Shown: piece by piece, positions 30,260-45,200 of the stretch
Layout: each line of letters starts with the position of its first letter
How positions within the stretch are numbered: the first letter of the stretch is position 1
From: Micrasema longulum
Lineage: Eukaryota; Arthropoda; Insecta; Trichoptera; Brachycentridae
Direction of reading: 5' to 3'
DNA: 64,000 nt
Assembly (NCBI GenBank): GCA_022494885.1
Contig: JAGVSM010002983.1
Coordinates: 1 to 64,000 of the forward strand
Notes under the pieces: generated by a model
Databases searched by the model: none
What the model was told of the DNA's origin: nothing
Seen by the model: the letters and a program-made list of their open reading frames with translations, nothing else
Program-made: the position numbers and the translations under genes

Positions 30260-33200
30260 CTGAAAGAGAAGAAACGTAGATTAACTTGTAGATCGAGTTG
30301 TTCTACTGGTATTTTTCGGTGGAACTGCATTTCAATGGGGAAATATCACATACAGGTGAACGTCGTTTTGCGCAGGTTCGATTTACGCCGATTTACAATT
30401 ACGCCGGTTGGTGCCGGCGTGGGATTCCCCGGTGCGGCCGACACCAGACGACAGTAGGCGCCGCGATTCTAACAGCAGACACACTTTTACACGTTGTTTT
30501 ATTCTATTACCGTGTACGCGAGCAGCCTATTGCGTGTGTGAAATTTTTTCCGAGTTTTAGTTTTGTTTCTAAGAAAAATGAAAAGATATGATTATATTTT
30601 TTATTTTATAACTATTAAAATTAATAGGATATTTAAATATTTGTAGTTTATGCTATGATTCTGCAAGAAAGGAAGCAACAATCAACACAAATGAAATTGA
30701 ATCCTTTTACTAAAAAAGTGTAATAATTTTATTTAGTACCGACGAACTGGTGAGTTAGTATTTATTATTAAAAAAACATTATTTAAACCAAGAGATTTTT
30801 ATTTATTTTTTAAACGAATTTGAACTGTATTTATTAAATACATTTTTATTTATTTTGAATATATATATAGGATATGTATTAAATAAACATTGTTAGATTA
30901 TTATTTATATCACTACAGAGATGGGTAGAATTTTTGTTTCAAGATTATGGATATTCGAGCGTTTACAGGGCTTATGACCTGTCATAGGTTGAGTTCAAGT
31001 GGCCACTTTTATGTAGAATTCTACAACATTCCCCATTCCGCTTATTAGCGAATATCCATATCGGTGACATTTTTGGTTTTTGTATATATGTCATGAAACA
31101 AGGAAAGCTTTCGCTAGCGCGTTTGGAGCGCCATCTATGTATTTGATATTGAGGTTAAGTATTGAAGCAAATTACTTTATTTATGTAGCTAAGACTCTAT
31201 CCGAGTTAAATTAATTACTAGTAATCGCCTGCAGATGGCTCTGCAATTTTATTTACTTGGTACGGCCGGATCATTGTTTTACACAGTATTACATTTTTTG
31301 GTGTGTATGTAAAAGGCATGATCTGAGGGTAAAAAATAAGTAATCTGCAGAATCTGAGCTTGACTCTATCTAACTCGGATCTGCTTCATAAATAAAACAA
31401 TTCTTCTCTATTTCTCAATATCAAGCTCACATAGATAACGCTCAAACTGTAACTATTTCATGTTATATATAAAACAAAAATGTCACCGATGGACGTCTTA
31501 ATAAAGCGGAGATGAAAGAATGTTAATAGAGAGTCCATAAAAATAACCGCTAACAAACGAGTCATAAACTATGTACTCGGAAATCTGAAATAAATTCTAT
31601 CTATAATGATATAAACTAATATACTTGGGATAAAAAACCCAGAATTGTGTGTGTATAAATATGTAAATATATATACATACCAAAAATAATATTGTTAGAT
31701 TGTTCTTAGAATTTTGACACGGAACATAACATCTGTCTCTCGGAACGGAACCCGGCGTAAAACGACGTTTACCTGTACTACGAATACCGAGAAAAATAAT
31801 ATGAAACGGATTTAGAACAATTAATTGTATTTTCGAAATCAATATGGATATTGTGGAGAAATGTTTTCATACACAAATGTAAAAAAAAAAAAAAACGCGA
31901 CATGTTTGGCCTTGATAGTTGTGACGCCAAGATTCGTGACAATGTTCTAAAGAAATTTGAATGGGCGGGAACAAATAAACATGAATTGCGACGTATTAGG
32001 GGCGCGGCCAAGGCAATGGCCGTTTTTGCTAATGTGGGAGTTTATGCTAACTAACTAATAATTAGCAAGAAAAAATCTTAATTACTTGGAAAATGTAAAA
32101 AAAAATGAGAAAAAGATATTGGGTATTAACATAAGATATTGTAACGATTATATTTCATCCTGCCCCATTTAAGCGGCGCGTAATTAATAATATTTTTTGG
32201 TACGTCAAAGGTCAAGTATGGCAATACCATCATTTTTTTTTTGTAAATCTTTGAAATCTGTTGATATGGACATTTTTCACACTCCTCACAAAGGGACGTT
32301 ACAATATGTTCGTTTTAATATATATTTAAAAATAAGAAACTTCTTCTCTACAATATGTACATAATATGTTACCTGAACATTAAAAAACAGTGCCCCAAAT
32401 TCAAATAAATAAATTTGTAATAAAATGGTTACTGGGTTTAGGTAGAGAAAAATTGGAAAACTTACTAAAAAAACATTCTAAAATAATAAATTCTTTATAT
32501 TATATTTTAAAGTTAGAAAAAGTACAACGTAAATTCCTTAGATTCTTCAATATACCCACTGAAAATATTGATTATGATAATTTATTATCTACACTAAATA
32601 TGTCAACTCTATGTAAAAGAAGAATTATAAATGATTTATTAAATTTATATAAAATAGCAAATGGCGTATTGGACGTCCCGGAATTAACTAGTGTTATCAG
32701 CTTAAAAGTACCAGTTCGAAATACTCAGCAGCTAACGTTATTTTTTTAATCTCCTGGCAGTCACAATTATTATTACAATTCACCAATACCTAGACTACAC
32801 CGGCTAGGTAACGAGTATGGTGAAGTTGATATATTTTGTCTGTCTTTATATAAATATAGGTTAAGTATTCAAAAGGTTATAAATTAATTTGTGTAAAATT
32901 TCTTAATATTGTTCTTTTTTACTATTTTTTTTTCTCGTGTATCTCTATAATAATTTATAAACTTATATGTATGTATATGTATGCGTGTATGTTTTCATTT
33001 GTACATTTATTACATATTTTTCTATGTACCATATACCTATGTTGATACATTTCCTGATTTTTACTTATTATTGTATCTTTTAGCTTTTCTTATGTTTTCT
33101 TTAATTTTAACTAAATTTACATACTCATGTTTCACTGCTGCACTTGAATGTAATTTCTAAAATATGTAAAAGCCCATAGGGCGTGTAAATTAATAAATAA

Positions 33201-36200
33201 CAATACAATACAATATATAGCATCCTCTTCATCCCTCTTCTTCACATACCTCTTGTTTCATCTAATTATAGGCAAAATTTATATTTATAGCGAACTTTTA
33301 ATAATTTTAATGTAATAAATAAATGATTTAACATAGATTTATTTGCAAATAATCTTAATGACGTACGGCGTTTGCTTTCGAAATAACTCGTAGTATTTTT
33401 TTCTTTTCTTTTAAATTTACATTTAATTACTATTCATTTTATGTTCGAGAATCTTTTTTAACTTACTGTGATGCGACCTGTAATTGGCTTATTTGTTATT
33501 TGTTTTATTATATAAATATGAGATAATTATAGCTGTTGGTTATCCAAATAAATAAAATAAAATAACTTTATAACAAATTAACTAGTAGGTAGTCATGTTA
33601 TTGTTTATTTTTGCATAAAAATGTCTGCCTTAAAACAGGTTGTACCTAGTTAGGCAGACCAGACATGATCCAGAGAAATCTATTACATAAGTATGTATGT
33701 AGTAGATAAAGAATTCGTAATTTTTGTTAATAAACCATGATTATTTTTATTATTATTATATATTTGCTTTTACATTACAAATGTTATTTTATTTGATTAC
33801 AAGCCTTCAAAATGGAATGTCAATTGGACGAAAGTGAGATTTTTCCACACCCCTTCTGTTTGCATTCAATCGAAGGAATAAAGGAAAAAACAAATAATTG
33901 AAGTGAAAAATGTTTTAATATTAACATTTTTTTTTTAAAGTACTAGGGAGCTTCTAAGAACGCCTCTATTTTTTTTTGTATGCGTCGATAATCAGCATTA
34001 CACAGAAAAGTTTGCTTTTAGCTTTGAAAGATGACTTCGGCTGGTTTGTTGTTTTAGAGTGAATTCTGGTCGGTCTTATAAATTATATATTAAGTTGGTA
34101 TAAATTTAGTTTAAAGTTAAATATTTAAACTTAGTTAAGGCTCGAAATCTGGTAACTGAAAAATTCCGTTGCATCAGCATTATTTTAGTTAAGTTAAAGT
34201 TAAGAATGTTGCCACTGTAAAGGTTCAAGTTTCACCCTAAAAATTGTTGGGATTTTTGCGCAAGCACGTACTTGTTTATTTACATGTGGCAATACACAAT
34301 ACACATGCCCCGCGACGCGTCTTTGGACACGAACGTTTAAATGTCGTTCCAATTTTCAGTGTGTGCGAAAGGGCGAAGCAACACCGCGCATTCGGAGAAG
34401 AAAAGAACAAAAGGGACATCGTCCTTTTTGAACTAGATAAAAAATTAAAAGAGCAAAAGCTAAAACAAAATGAAGAACTTTTTACTCTAGAAATGAGCAA
34501 AAAAATGACATTTTTCGGGCAACTGTGTCAGCCTGAAATGCCCAGAAAGAGTTAGCTGAGCTCAATCTAGCTCTATTTAAAAATAAATAAACAGCATTTC
34601 AATACAGTGATGATTTAGATTTATTTTACACCACGCCCGCTGATGATCAAGTCCCGTGTTTTGAAAAATAATTAAAAATTGAAATAATTAATAGTTCTTC
34701 ACTTTTTTGACATTCGAAATCTTGCGATAAAGTCGGACTCTTCCCACAAAAATGGTCCGTTCGTGGTTTGAACAGTTTTTTTTTCGGTTTAGAATATACT
34801 CGATGATAAATTCGTCATCGGAAGACGAAAAATCAGATAAAATTGACATTTTGTGCAACTTTTCACAGATCGATCAATGGATTTCAACACTCACGACGCT
34901 TTTTTGACAGATGGCAGATCGCATTTAACTTTAAACATATACAACTTTCTAAAACAAGACAAGGACAATCAAGACTAATGAACCAGGGACTGAAATTATA
35001 CAATAAACTACCAGACAAAACTAAACAAAAGACTCAGACAAACTTCACAAAAGATGTAAAAAATATCATTTTGAACAACAGAGTATAAATGAAAAATGTA
35101 TATATTATTTTATGTAAAATGAATGTTATAATCCGTAAGGGTTTATAAATAAATTTTCCAATAAAAAAAATAAAAAAAAACGGCCCCCTAGCGGCCGGTT
35201 AAATAAAAGTAACTTTTTTGTTAATATTTAGTTAACTTTTTCTGATGCAACGCATTTTGACATAAAAGTAACTTTTATTTGACTTTAGCCCTGAATTTAA
35301 CTTGACTTTTGTCGATGCAACCGGCCCTAAGTGAGACAAGTTTTGTTTTAAACATATTTCAATGAAATAAAATTAATTTGATTGAATAAACATATATTGT
35401 AAGCCAAGAATGTTATAACTTTAATTAATACGAAGCATAATCCCTCACCAACGTAATACCCCAGAGCCTGCAGCTCCATAACCAGCTGCTGCTTCTGGTC
35501 CGAGGTCATCCGCGCGAACACGGCGCCCGCGGCGAGCACGCGCGGCAGCAGCGACGCGTGGTGCTCGCGCACGGCGGCCCACGTGCTGCCGGACATCGCC
35601 AGCCGCACGCGCCCCGCGGCCCCTCCGCGCCCTCGCCCCCTCTCCCCGTCCACGTACTCGCCCGACTGCTTCACCTGGGAGGGGAAATTGCTTTAATGCA
35701 GCATTTTTGTCAACGTATTACAACAGAGATGAGGAACATCTTAGAGAAGGGAATACAGAAGTCTAGGCATCCACAAGGCCTATGCCCTGACATTGGCTGG
35801 CTTGAGTGGCCACTTTACACACATTGTTGTGTGTCGACGTTTTATTTTATTTTTATTTATTTATTTTGGAAACCAACACAGTCATAGTGATAAACAATAC
35901 ATAAAGAATAACAACAAATAACACGACCAATTATGGGTTTCATATAGGAATAAAAATATAAAAAAACAAAATGTACAGTTCGCTAGGGGTGAAAGGAAGT
36001 GAGATGGGAAAATAGGGAAGGAAGAGATGAAGAAGAAATAGTAAGTAAATATAAAACAATGAAAAAAGAAATAAAAATGTTAATAAATGTACAGATACAA
36101 CATATATACATATTAACATATTACAGCAGAGATGAAGAACATTTAAGAAAAGGTAATATAGAAGTCTAGGCATCTACAGGACTTATGACCTGTCAATGGC

Positions 36201-39200
36201 TGGTTTAAGTGGCCACTTTACTAATTGAAAAAATAACATTTTCAGGCGTTGCCTAGTATGCAGGTGAAATAATTCAATTAGATGAATCTCATCCGCATAA
36301 ATAAAGGTTTCAGCTCTTTAACTTCACAAACATCAACAGATGAAAGAATTGAAGGAATATAGATGTTCAAATATAGGCAGAATGGTGAATGTTACACAGT
36401 GTGTAAAGTGGCCTCTAAACCAGCCATTGACAGGTCATAAGCCCTGTAGATGCCTAGACTTCTATATTACCTTTCTTAAATGTTCTTCATCTCTGTTGTA
36501 ATATGTTAATATAAACAGCTCCCCAGGGAGTTGAATCCAGTCCTTGTCTACAAAAATTTGGACAAACTCAAAATATTGTTGATATATACATATACATACA
36601 TACATACATACACATGCATACACACATGAACATATACGCATACACTAATGCACATACTTTCGCGTACATAATAGCAAATAAAAATTTTGCTCTTTAACAT
36701 CTCTATCGCAATTTTGATACATTTTTTAAAACAGTTTTTTTTTTCGTTTAAGATCCATCGTGCTAATTTTTTTATCACATGACGAGCATACTCGATAAAT
36801 GTATTCATTTTTGTGAAGTTAAGAGCTGAAACCTTTATTGTCAGGGGGTGAGATTCATGTGATTGAATTGTTTCACCTACATATTGGGCAACGCCCGAAA
36901 ATATTCCATTTTTATGCTTCTTCTTGAACCAGGTGGATTTATTTTTTATTTATTTATTTATATACGGCATTTCTGCCATTTACATATATGTGGTATAAAG
37001 AGTGCTTAGAAATAAAAATATTTAAAAAAAAAAAAATCGAGTGTGAAATATTAATATACTCGTACTGTACACATTATTAATTACTTGAAATACATATATA
37101 TTTTAAAGAAATTATACAATAACAAAATACATTAATCAATCAAATTATAACTATTCCAACCCAATCTTCTGAAGATGATTTGCTCTTTTTGATAAAAAAT
37201 ATGTTGGTCACTTTATTTTTTAAGTTAGGCAGAGATAAACTAAATATATCAAAATGTGATGCATATTCATTCCCGGTATTCTGTAATCTAACAATAGGTG
37301 AGTTATATTGAGCTACCGTTCGAGAATTTTGACAATAAAATATGGTAGATGTTCTGCTTATTCTAGGTGGTACATAGAATAAAATCAATTTCAGTAGATC
37401 AGGGGTATCAACCATTGGTTTTATTATTTTATATAAAGTCGTAAGATCGGTCGATGTTCTTCGTTCTTGCAATTTAGTTAATTTAAGAGAGTCTAAAATT
37501 TTGTTATAATTTAATTGATTGGTAGAAAAACCCATCTTAAAATTAATATATCTAAGAAATTTATTCTGAATTCTCTCAATAGAATCTGAGAAAGTGATTT
37601 GATAAGGTGACCATATTGGAGAATTATAATCTAGTTGGCTTCTAACAATGTTTTGAGTTAGTCAAAATTTTTCTAGACAAGGACTGGATTCAACTCCCTG
37701 GGGAGCTGTTAATACCAACAGTTGATTTTAACCTTTCACTTTACTGTTCTAAAACATCCGCACGTTACAGTGCTGCGTAGTCACTACACATGCAAAAAAT
37801 GAGAGATTTTAAATCGTAAAAGTGTAATATTCATCGGCGATTGCTTCAATTATTTATAGGTGAAGTCAAAAGTGATGATATTTTTGTGTGATTATATTTC
37901 AGGGCAGGTAACCCCGACGGAAAAATCCACCAGAGAAGGCAACGGGAAACCACTCTGGTAATTTTTTCCCAGGAATCACTACAGCGAGTAGATTAGTAAG
38001 CGGTCGTCCTGGCCGCGGAGTATAAAAGTAGCGCGGTACCGAAATACTTTCGCCGCAGTGATCGCCAACGCCGGGGGACCTGACAAGACACCGCAAGAAG
38101 AATAGATCAGGTTTTCATAAATATATAGACATGTGGAATGTCGATATTGTCTGAAACTCTAGTCTATACTCGGTCTATTTTTTACTCTTGAAAATAGACG
38201 CACTATATAGAAATTATGCTATTTATATCAATTATTAAATAATAAAGTAGACTTTCCAAAATTAATCTCAACGTCCCCTTTCGCGTGACAAGAAATAAGT
38301 ATTTATTCCATCTGCCAGTCTGTAGCACTAACTATGCACAACACTCTTTTCTCTAATCTTGCTCTGACTATAATGCTTTTTTTTCATCTATTGATATATT
38401 TAATGTGCCCCTTAATTTATTTTAAAATAAATTAACTCATTCTTTCTGGCTGCGATACGCTCCCACTTGCTATTTAATGATGCTCACGCTTACACACACC
38501 TGAACACTTACTCTCATACAAATACACAAACACACCCTTTTGTTGTGCCACAATTTATTTAATATGTATGATTTTTATTTAGAAACTTCGCTGGTCTGTC
38601 ATTAAACTGTATCTTTTTTATGTTATTATATCATTGTCGACTGTTTGTTCCTATAAAATAAATAAATAAATAAAACGAAATACCGATTATTTAACTCTTG
38701 TATAATGCTAGGTTCTCTGGAATGCACAAAAAATCCATGCGCTTTCCCCTGCAATTTGTTGCTATAACAACACTACAATTTATTGGTTATTGCAAACACG
38801 CGTTCACATGAACCTGACCCGATTTGCCATACCACTGAACTTCCTAAATGAAATGTCTCACCTCCTGTAGGTTGACGAGTGTGTGCGTGTAGACGAGGCG
38901 TGGCGGGCCCCCCTTGAGCTCCGAGTCCACAGCCTCACACATCACCAGGCGCTCCCCGGCCTGGAGGATGCCGCACTCAGTAGCCACCGAAACGGCCGTA
39001 TCCAAGTTGTCGCCTGCAACAATAGTACACCCAATATAGACTTCAATCAATTGTTAAACAGATTTAAGAAACGGCAGACTCTCCTGTTATTTTTTTTCAT
39101 TTATTTATACATAGAAAATTATTATAAAGAAAAGTAGAAAGACACAATGGTATATAGTAGACTTGGTGGGAGTGGACGCGGGAGAGAGGTGTTTATAATT

Positions 39201-42200
39201 GAATTGGATTCAGTGATCGTTTGAAAGATGACAACTTGTTATCAAAAAAATCAAGACTGGTATGTTTGTTGGCAGACCTAAGAATTCTGGGCATAGGGGA
39301 ATGAAAACCATAGTTAGTTCTATGGTTCTCGGTATGAAAGAGTAAGTTTTGTCTGAGGTTTCTAGTTGGGATATTTAATTTTATTGAGCTCAGTAGTTCA
39401 GGCGCATTAAAGAGTGAGTTGAGAATTTTAAATAGGACTATAAGGTCGGATTTATTTCGACGGTCTTGAAGAGAAGATATATTATTATACGTATATTGGT
39501 CTCTGGATAAGCCCAACCTCCAGCCTATCTTTCTCAAAAATCTATGTTGAACTGATTCAATATTCTTGATGTGAACATCATAATATGGAGACCAGATAAC
39601 AGAGGAATACTCTAGGTGCGGGCGAACTAGTTCTGTTCTCAATTTGCTTCTTTTTTGGGTGATACCGTATGTGTTGGATTTGTTCCGACGTTTCGGCTAC
39701 CATTGCATTAGCCATCTGCAGGGTAAACTGAGTGTTTTGTAGAAAAAAAGTATGTGTTTAAGTACTAGTAATTTGTACTGTGTCGCAGTCGGCAGTAGGC
39801 ACATTTCTATCCATTTTTGTAGTATGTAGTGCTGAACTAACAAAATAATAAAAAGGCTAGTTTTCTGCCGCCATTTTAGTAAGTTTTTTTTTGGTAGACT
39901 TCTTTTTTTGCTCTAATCCAAAAGGTATTTTAAAAAAACATAGCACATTTGAATACATGTGTTTGTGTAAGTTCTGCGAACGCGCCAGCTTTAAATAATG
40001 GACCACGAACCCCAAAAGGGCCGCGCACCACTATACACATTCGTCACCTTACAATACGTACTCACCGGTGATCATGACCACCTTGATGTGCGCGTCCAGC
40101 AGCTGCGCCACGACGGGCAGCGTCTCCGGCTTGAGGCGGTTCTCCAGCACCACGAGCCCCAGGAAGGCCAGCGAGCGCTCCGCGTGCTCGCGCGCCACGC
40201 GCTGCACGCCCAGGATGCCCTCGCAGGCCAGCGGGCGCCAGCCCACGCCCAACACGCGGTACCCCTGGCGCGTGTAGTGGCGCAGGGACGCCTTCAGGTT
40301 ACTAGGAACTGCGAAAAGAGACAGCAATGTTACTAATGAGACATCAAAATAAACTATCTCTTTTAGAATATGCATCTGTGATCTGGTCTCCCTTCTATGC
40401 AGGCCGGATAAATCATATTAAATCGGTGCAACTCGTTTGCTAAGAAAAGTAGCATGGATGATTGGCCTCGAGAGGGGAGACTACACTTACGGAGTAATGG
40501 AGTCAATGTTAAAAATCTCAAGTCTACAAAACCGTAGAAATAACATTGACTCCATATTTATGTTTAATTTACTGAATGGCTCAATTGATGTACCATCGTT
40601 ACTGGAACAAGTGGCATTCAATGTTCCAATCCACCGGTTGCAAAATAATAATGTGCTGTTCCTCGATCAACACAGTACAAACTATTATTTATTTATAAAT
40701 TTATTGCAAAAAAATAATATACATACTTAATAACAGGGAATCCATATAAAACCAATTAATGTAAAATGAAAACGGAGTCTTCTCTGTTTATGATAGTCTC
40801 CATCTAACATGGCACAGCCTGTTCTAAGATGGAGATTTTTTATCTTTAGAGCGTAAGTAGTCCTATATTAATAAAACAATAACGTAAAAAAGAAAAACTA
40901 AAACTGCTTAATTGTAAATGCCTACCTAATCAAATGTAAGAAATTAAAAATCATTATTATACAAATATAAAGTATATATATGTGCCAAGAATACATGTTA
41001 CTTAAACATAAATAATATGGTATAATATATAATAAAACAAATATAAAGCAATGAAATACATAAAAATATAAATAATATGTCTACCAATTATATAAAGTAC
41101 TACGTTTATTGATTTACATATATTTTTCAAAAAAAACTCTCACTACACTATTTATATGTGCAGTTATTTTTATTTTAAAATTTGTTTTACATTTTGAGTC
41201 TTTTATATTTGGCAATAAATCATTAAATATTTTTGGAGCAATTACATTGTACTGCTTTTTACCAAAGGCAGTTGATACAAATGGGACAATACAGTTAATT
41301 TGTGTTGCTGAACGAGTGTTTATATTCTGTTGGGTTCTTTTGACCTCACTTAATTTTCTTGGCTTCAGCCAGACGACAGAATTTGATCCAGGATACGGCT
41401 CTACCCAGTGTAGGGAGTACCGTTTTACCCACCGTTAAACTACTGGGGGTTTTACTCAATTCTGACCTATCTCTTGGCGCTCAAATTAGTATAACGATAA
41501 GTTCATGCTTCTACCAGCTGAGACAAATTAAATGCATACGCAAAAATTTGCCGGTTGATGCCGCCCGTCAATTAAAAAATGCGTTTGTAGTGTCTCGAGT
41601 CGATTATTGTAATGGTATCTATGCAGGTCTACCAATAAACAAAATGACTCGCCTACAATCTGTATTGAATGCCACAGCGAGACTTATTTTCGGAATCTCT
41701 AAGTTCAGTCATATCACTCCACTACTTCGGGAACTACACTGGCTACGTTTACCACAGAGGGTCGAATACAAACTATGTTGGCTTATGTATAAGTCACTGC
41801 ACAACTCTGCTCCGGAATATCTAAGGGAACTATGCATTCCAGATGAAATAGCTGACAGGCGTCTCACGCTTAGATCAGCTACGTCTACGGTGAAAGGAAA
41901 AGTCATTATACCTCTACGCAAACAGCGCACTAAATTTAGTGAACGCGCATTTGCGGTCGCAGGCTCTATGGCATGGAATGCTCTCCGAAAAGAGGTGCGA
42001 GGCTGTGAAAGTGAAGTGATGTTTCGGAAAAAACTTAAAACCCACTTATTCTCTAAATCATTTGAATAAATCCGTAGCACGTGACAACAAAATAAATTAT
42101 TTTAATTAAATTGCAAATTTAAAAGCTTCAATTAAATTAACTTAACAATAGAATCACCATGTAAAGCGCCCTTGAGGTATTTTATTACGAAAATGGCGCT

Positions 42201-45200
42201 ATATAAGTTATCCATAATTAATTAATTAATTTATCATAAAATTTAAGTAGTAGGCACCTTACAAACAATTGTCTTACATCCAAAATCTTTAACTCAGTGA
42301 ATAGATCTTCCGTCTATGGCTTGCATGCACCAATGTCCTGATTGTGTCGTATTGTAAACTCGAGATACGATCTGGACTTTTTGGTGTAAGTCTTTATAGA
42401 TTTAAAAATTCACTAAGATAGACCGGATCTTGTCTTGAGGTAGTAATTTTTATTTATTTTGTCCTAGCTTTAATTTTATTTAGTCATATTTTATTTGATT
42501 AGTACCTGTATTTCTTATAAGAAATTGTATTTACCATCGTTACGATGATCCGTCAATTAAATAAATAAATTTCATTTTTCAGGGAAGTAATAAAGAACGG
42601 ACGCAGCGAACTCCGGTGACAACTGTCATCAAGCAGAGGCAATATGGTTGGCTTGGTCATATACTGCGGATGCCAGTGGCAAGCCGTAATTTATTTTTTG
42701 GGTAATCTACAAAAAACGTTTATTAATATGTAGATATAAGTACATAATATGTAAGTAATATTTATTTATTTATGTAAATATACGCCCAATGGCCATTTTT
42801 AAGGACATATTTATACATGGAAAATTATCATAAAGGAAAGTAGAAAGCCAATGGTAATTATATAAAATTAGCTTTAAAACTAAAATAAAGCTAATTATCA
42901 ACGGCGTTCTTCTTAACGACAAATTGATCAAAGGGCGCCCTCCGTGGTATAGTGGTCAAGACGCTTGACTCACACACGGAAGGTTCCGGGTTCGATTCCC
43001 GAAGGGAACACAAAAATTAAATGTGATTTTTCTCAAGCCGGGTGTTCTGTAAAAAAAAATCGATCGAAAAAAAAAATCGTCTGTAGTTGTTCATGAAAAA
43101 AAGTATTTAATGTCTTATTATAATAGGTTTGTTTTTACGTTTTTATATCAATTTTTGGAGTCTCATGTTTGCATGAAAAAAGCTGATAAAATCAATTTGA
43201 TCAGTAATTTCTCGTCACTAGTGACATTAGTTTGGCAGCTGTCATTTTAATATTAAAGGACTATAACACGTCTAACCTTAGCGGCTGCCACAGACAAAGT
43301 AAACAATGAATACTTTTTAATTCTTTTTTTACTGATAATATTCAATTGATTCCAAACTTTCAAAATTTTCCTTCTTTTAAAAAACATGCACTATCCTGGA
43401 TTCAAACTAAAGATATGAACTCTTTTTTTCTATGATTTATTTTGTTGCCCTTTAATAATAAGGAATATTTTTGTGTTTTTTTTAAAGATTTTTTATTTAC
43501 TTTTTTAATTACTATAAAAAAAAAATCCATATTATCTTCTACAGAAAATTTAATTTTTTCTTTCTTATGTGATTCAAAAATATTATAACTGTCCATTATT
43601 TATTATAGGAGCAAAAACTTATTAACATTTTTTGTATACCCACGAACAGGCCATGCCTTTGTGGGATTTTTGTTTACTATTTTTCTATTAATATGTATTT
43701 CATTGATATGTAATTATGCTTTATTTTTTTAATACTCTGTTTTATTATTATGTTTATTGTAAAAAACAAAAAAAATTAAATTAAAAAAAATACAGCTTAA
43801 AATTTTAGCATACTTCAGGGGCATGTTTACCAACATAATTTTGAAAACCGACAATCTGACTCTCTAAACCCGCGATATTTAAAAATTCCCATTTTTTTTT
43901 TTAACACACTTATGTAATATTCATTCCAGTCTATATTCCAATATACCAATTAGTCGGTTGTTTCGCATTGACCAACCTGTTTCCGGTCTGGAGAGAGAAG
44001 CGATCATCTCAGGGGATCCCTTGCAGAAGAGGCTGTAGCCGTCCGAGTGCACGGAACGGCAGATGACGCTGCACCGTTGCAAGGCAGAGCTGAATTGGAA
44101 CTGGTGCACGATGCCCCACTCCTGAAAAAAAGAAAAAATACATCATTTATATTTAAAGCATTAACTCTGTAATCAAACATCTTACTATAGTCTTTAAAAT
44201 GTAACATGATTAGAATGACAGTTGTCAGAAAAAGCAACGACATAACTTTGTAGTAAAGTCAAAGGAGTTATTTATATTGACACACAAAAAATCATTTGTA
44301 TCTGGCGTGTTAATTCATTTTTTTATTACAATGCTTGAAACATAAATCAACATTAATATATAAAGTCAGCTTTAAAACTAAAAAAAACTAAAATAAACCT
44401 AATTATTAACGACGTTCTTACAAGGTTACATCATTTTGCAAAAACGTTAGAGATGGGACAAATTGATCAATGTAAATTGATCGAATAAAAAAATTATTTG
44501 TTTGATGTTGTTATTGCTAAACATTAAATACATATTTCACATCGGCTCGAAAAACCCCAAACGTACATATAGTCTAAATGGTGTAGATTTGAAAGCTGTA
44601 AAACAACAAAAAGACCTCGGAATAACAATAACATATGATTTAAAATGGGAATGTCACATATTAAACATAACAAAAAAATCCAATTCAATTATCTACTTGA
44701 TAAAAAAAGGCCTTCTCATATATAACACCGAATATGCTACTAAAAATATACAAAACCCATATCAGACCTACTCTCGAGTACGGGTTTCAGATATGGAATC
44801 CCTATTTTGTTAAGGATATCAACTTGTTGGAGAGAGTCCGGAGACGAGCTACAAAGTTGTCGCCGAGCCTACAACGGCTTCCATATGTGGAGAGACTGGA
44901 AACTCTCGGTCTCACAACGCTGCACGAACGGCGAGAAAGGGGTGACCTGATAGAGACATATGAGATACTCAACAGTCACTATAGTTGCCCAAATTTAGAT
45001 ACCATGTTCAAGCTCAAACAAGATGCTCGTCTTCGGGGCCACAGTCTCAGGCTGGAGAAAACGAGATTCAATCTAAATCCACGGAAACATTTCCTGAGCT
45101 ATAGGGTTGTTGATGGTTGGAATAAGCTCCCACAAGAGCTGATCTTAATGTGTAGTCTCGATGGGTTCAAAAATAGACTAGATTGTTTTAAAAAAAATAA

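Noticed and set aside
29238..30279. Several plus-strand frames opposite ATP13A exon 15
   Set aside because: They are antisense shadows of a GC-rich exon and have no domains of their own.
29194..30330. Long Arg-rich frame overlapping the last ATP13A exon on the same strand
   Set aside because: It is a shadow of the GC-rich exon in another frame. The ATPase frame has the conserved motifs and membrane segments.
34244..34555. 103-codon frame as an independent gene
   Set aside because: A charged helix is visible but no start context, and it lies within a probable Harbinger-like element. Kept only as weak support for that element.
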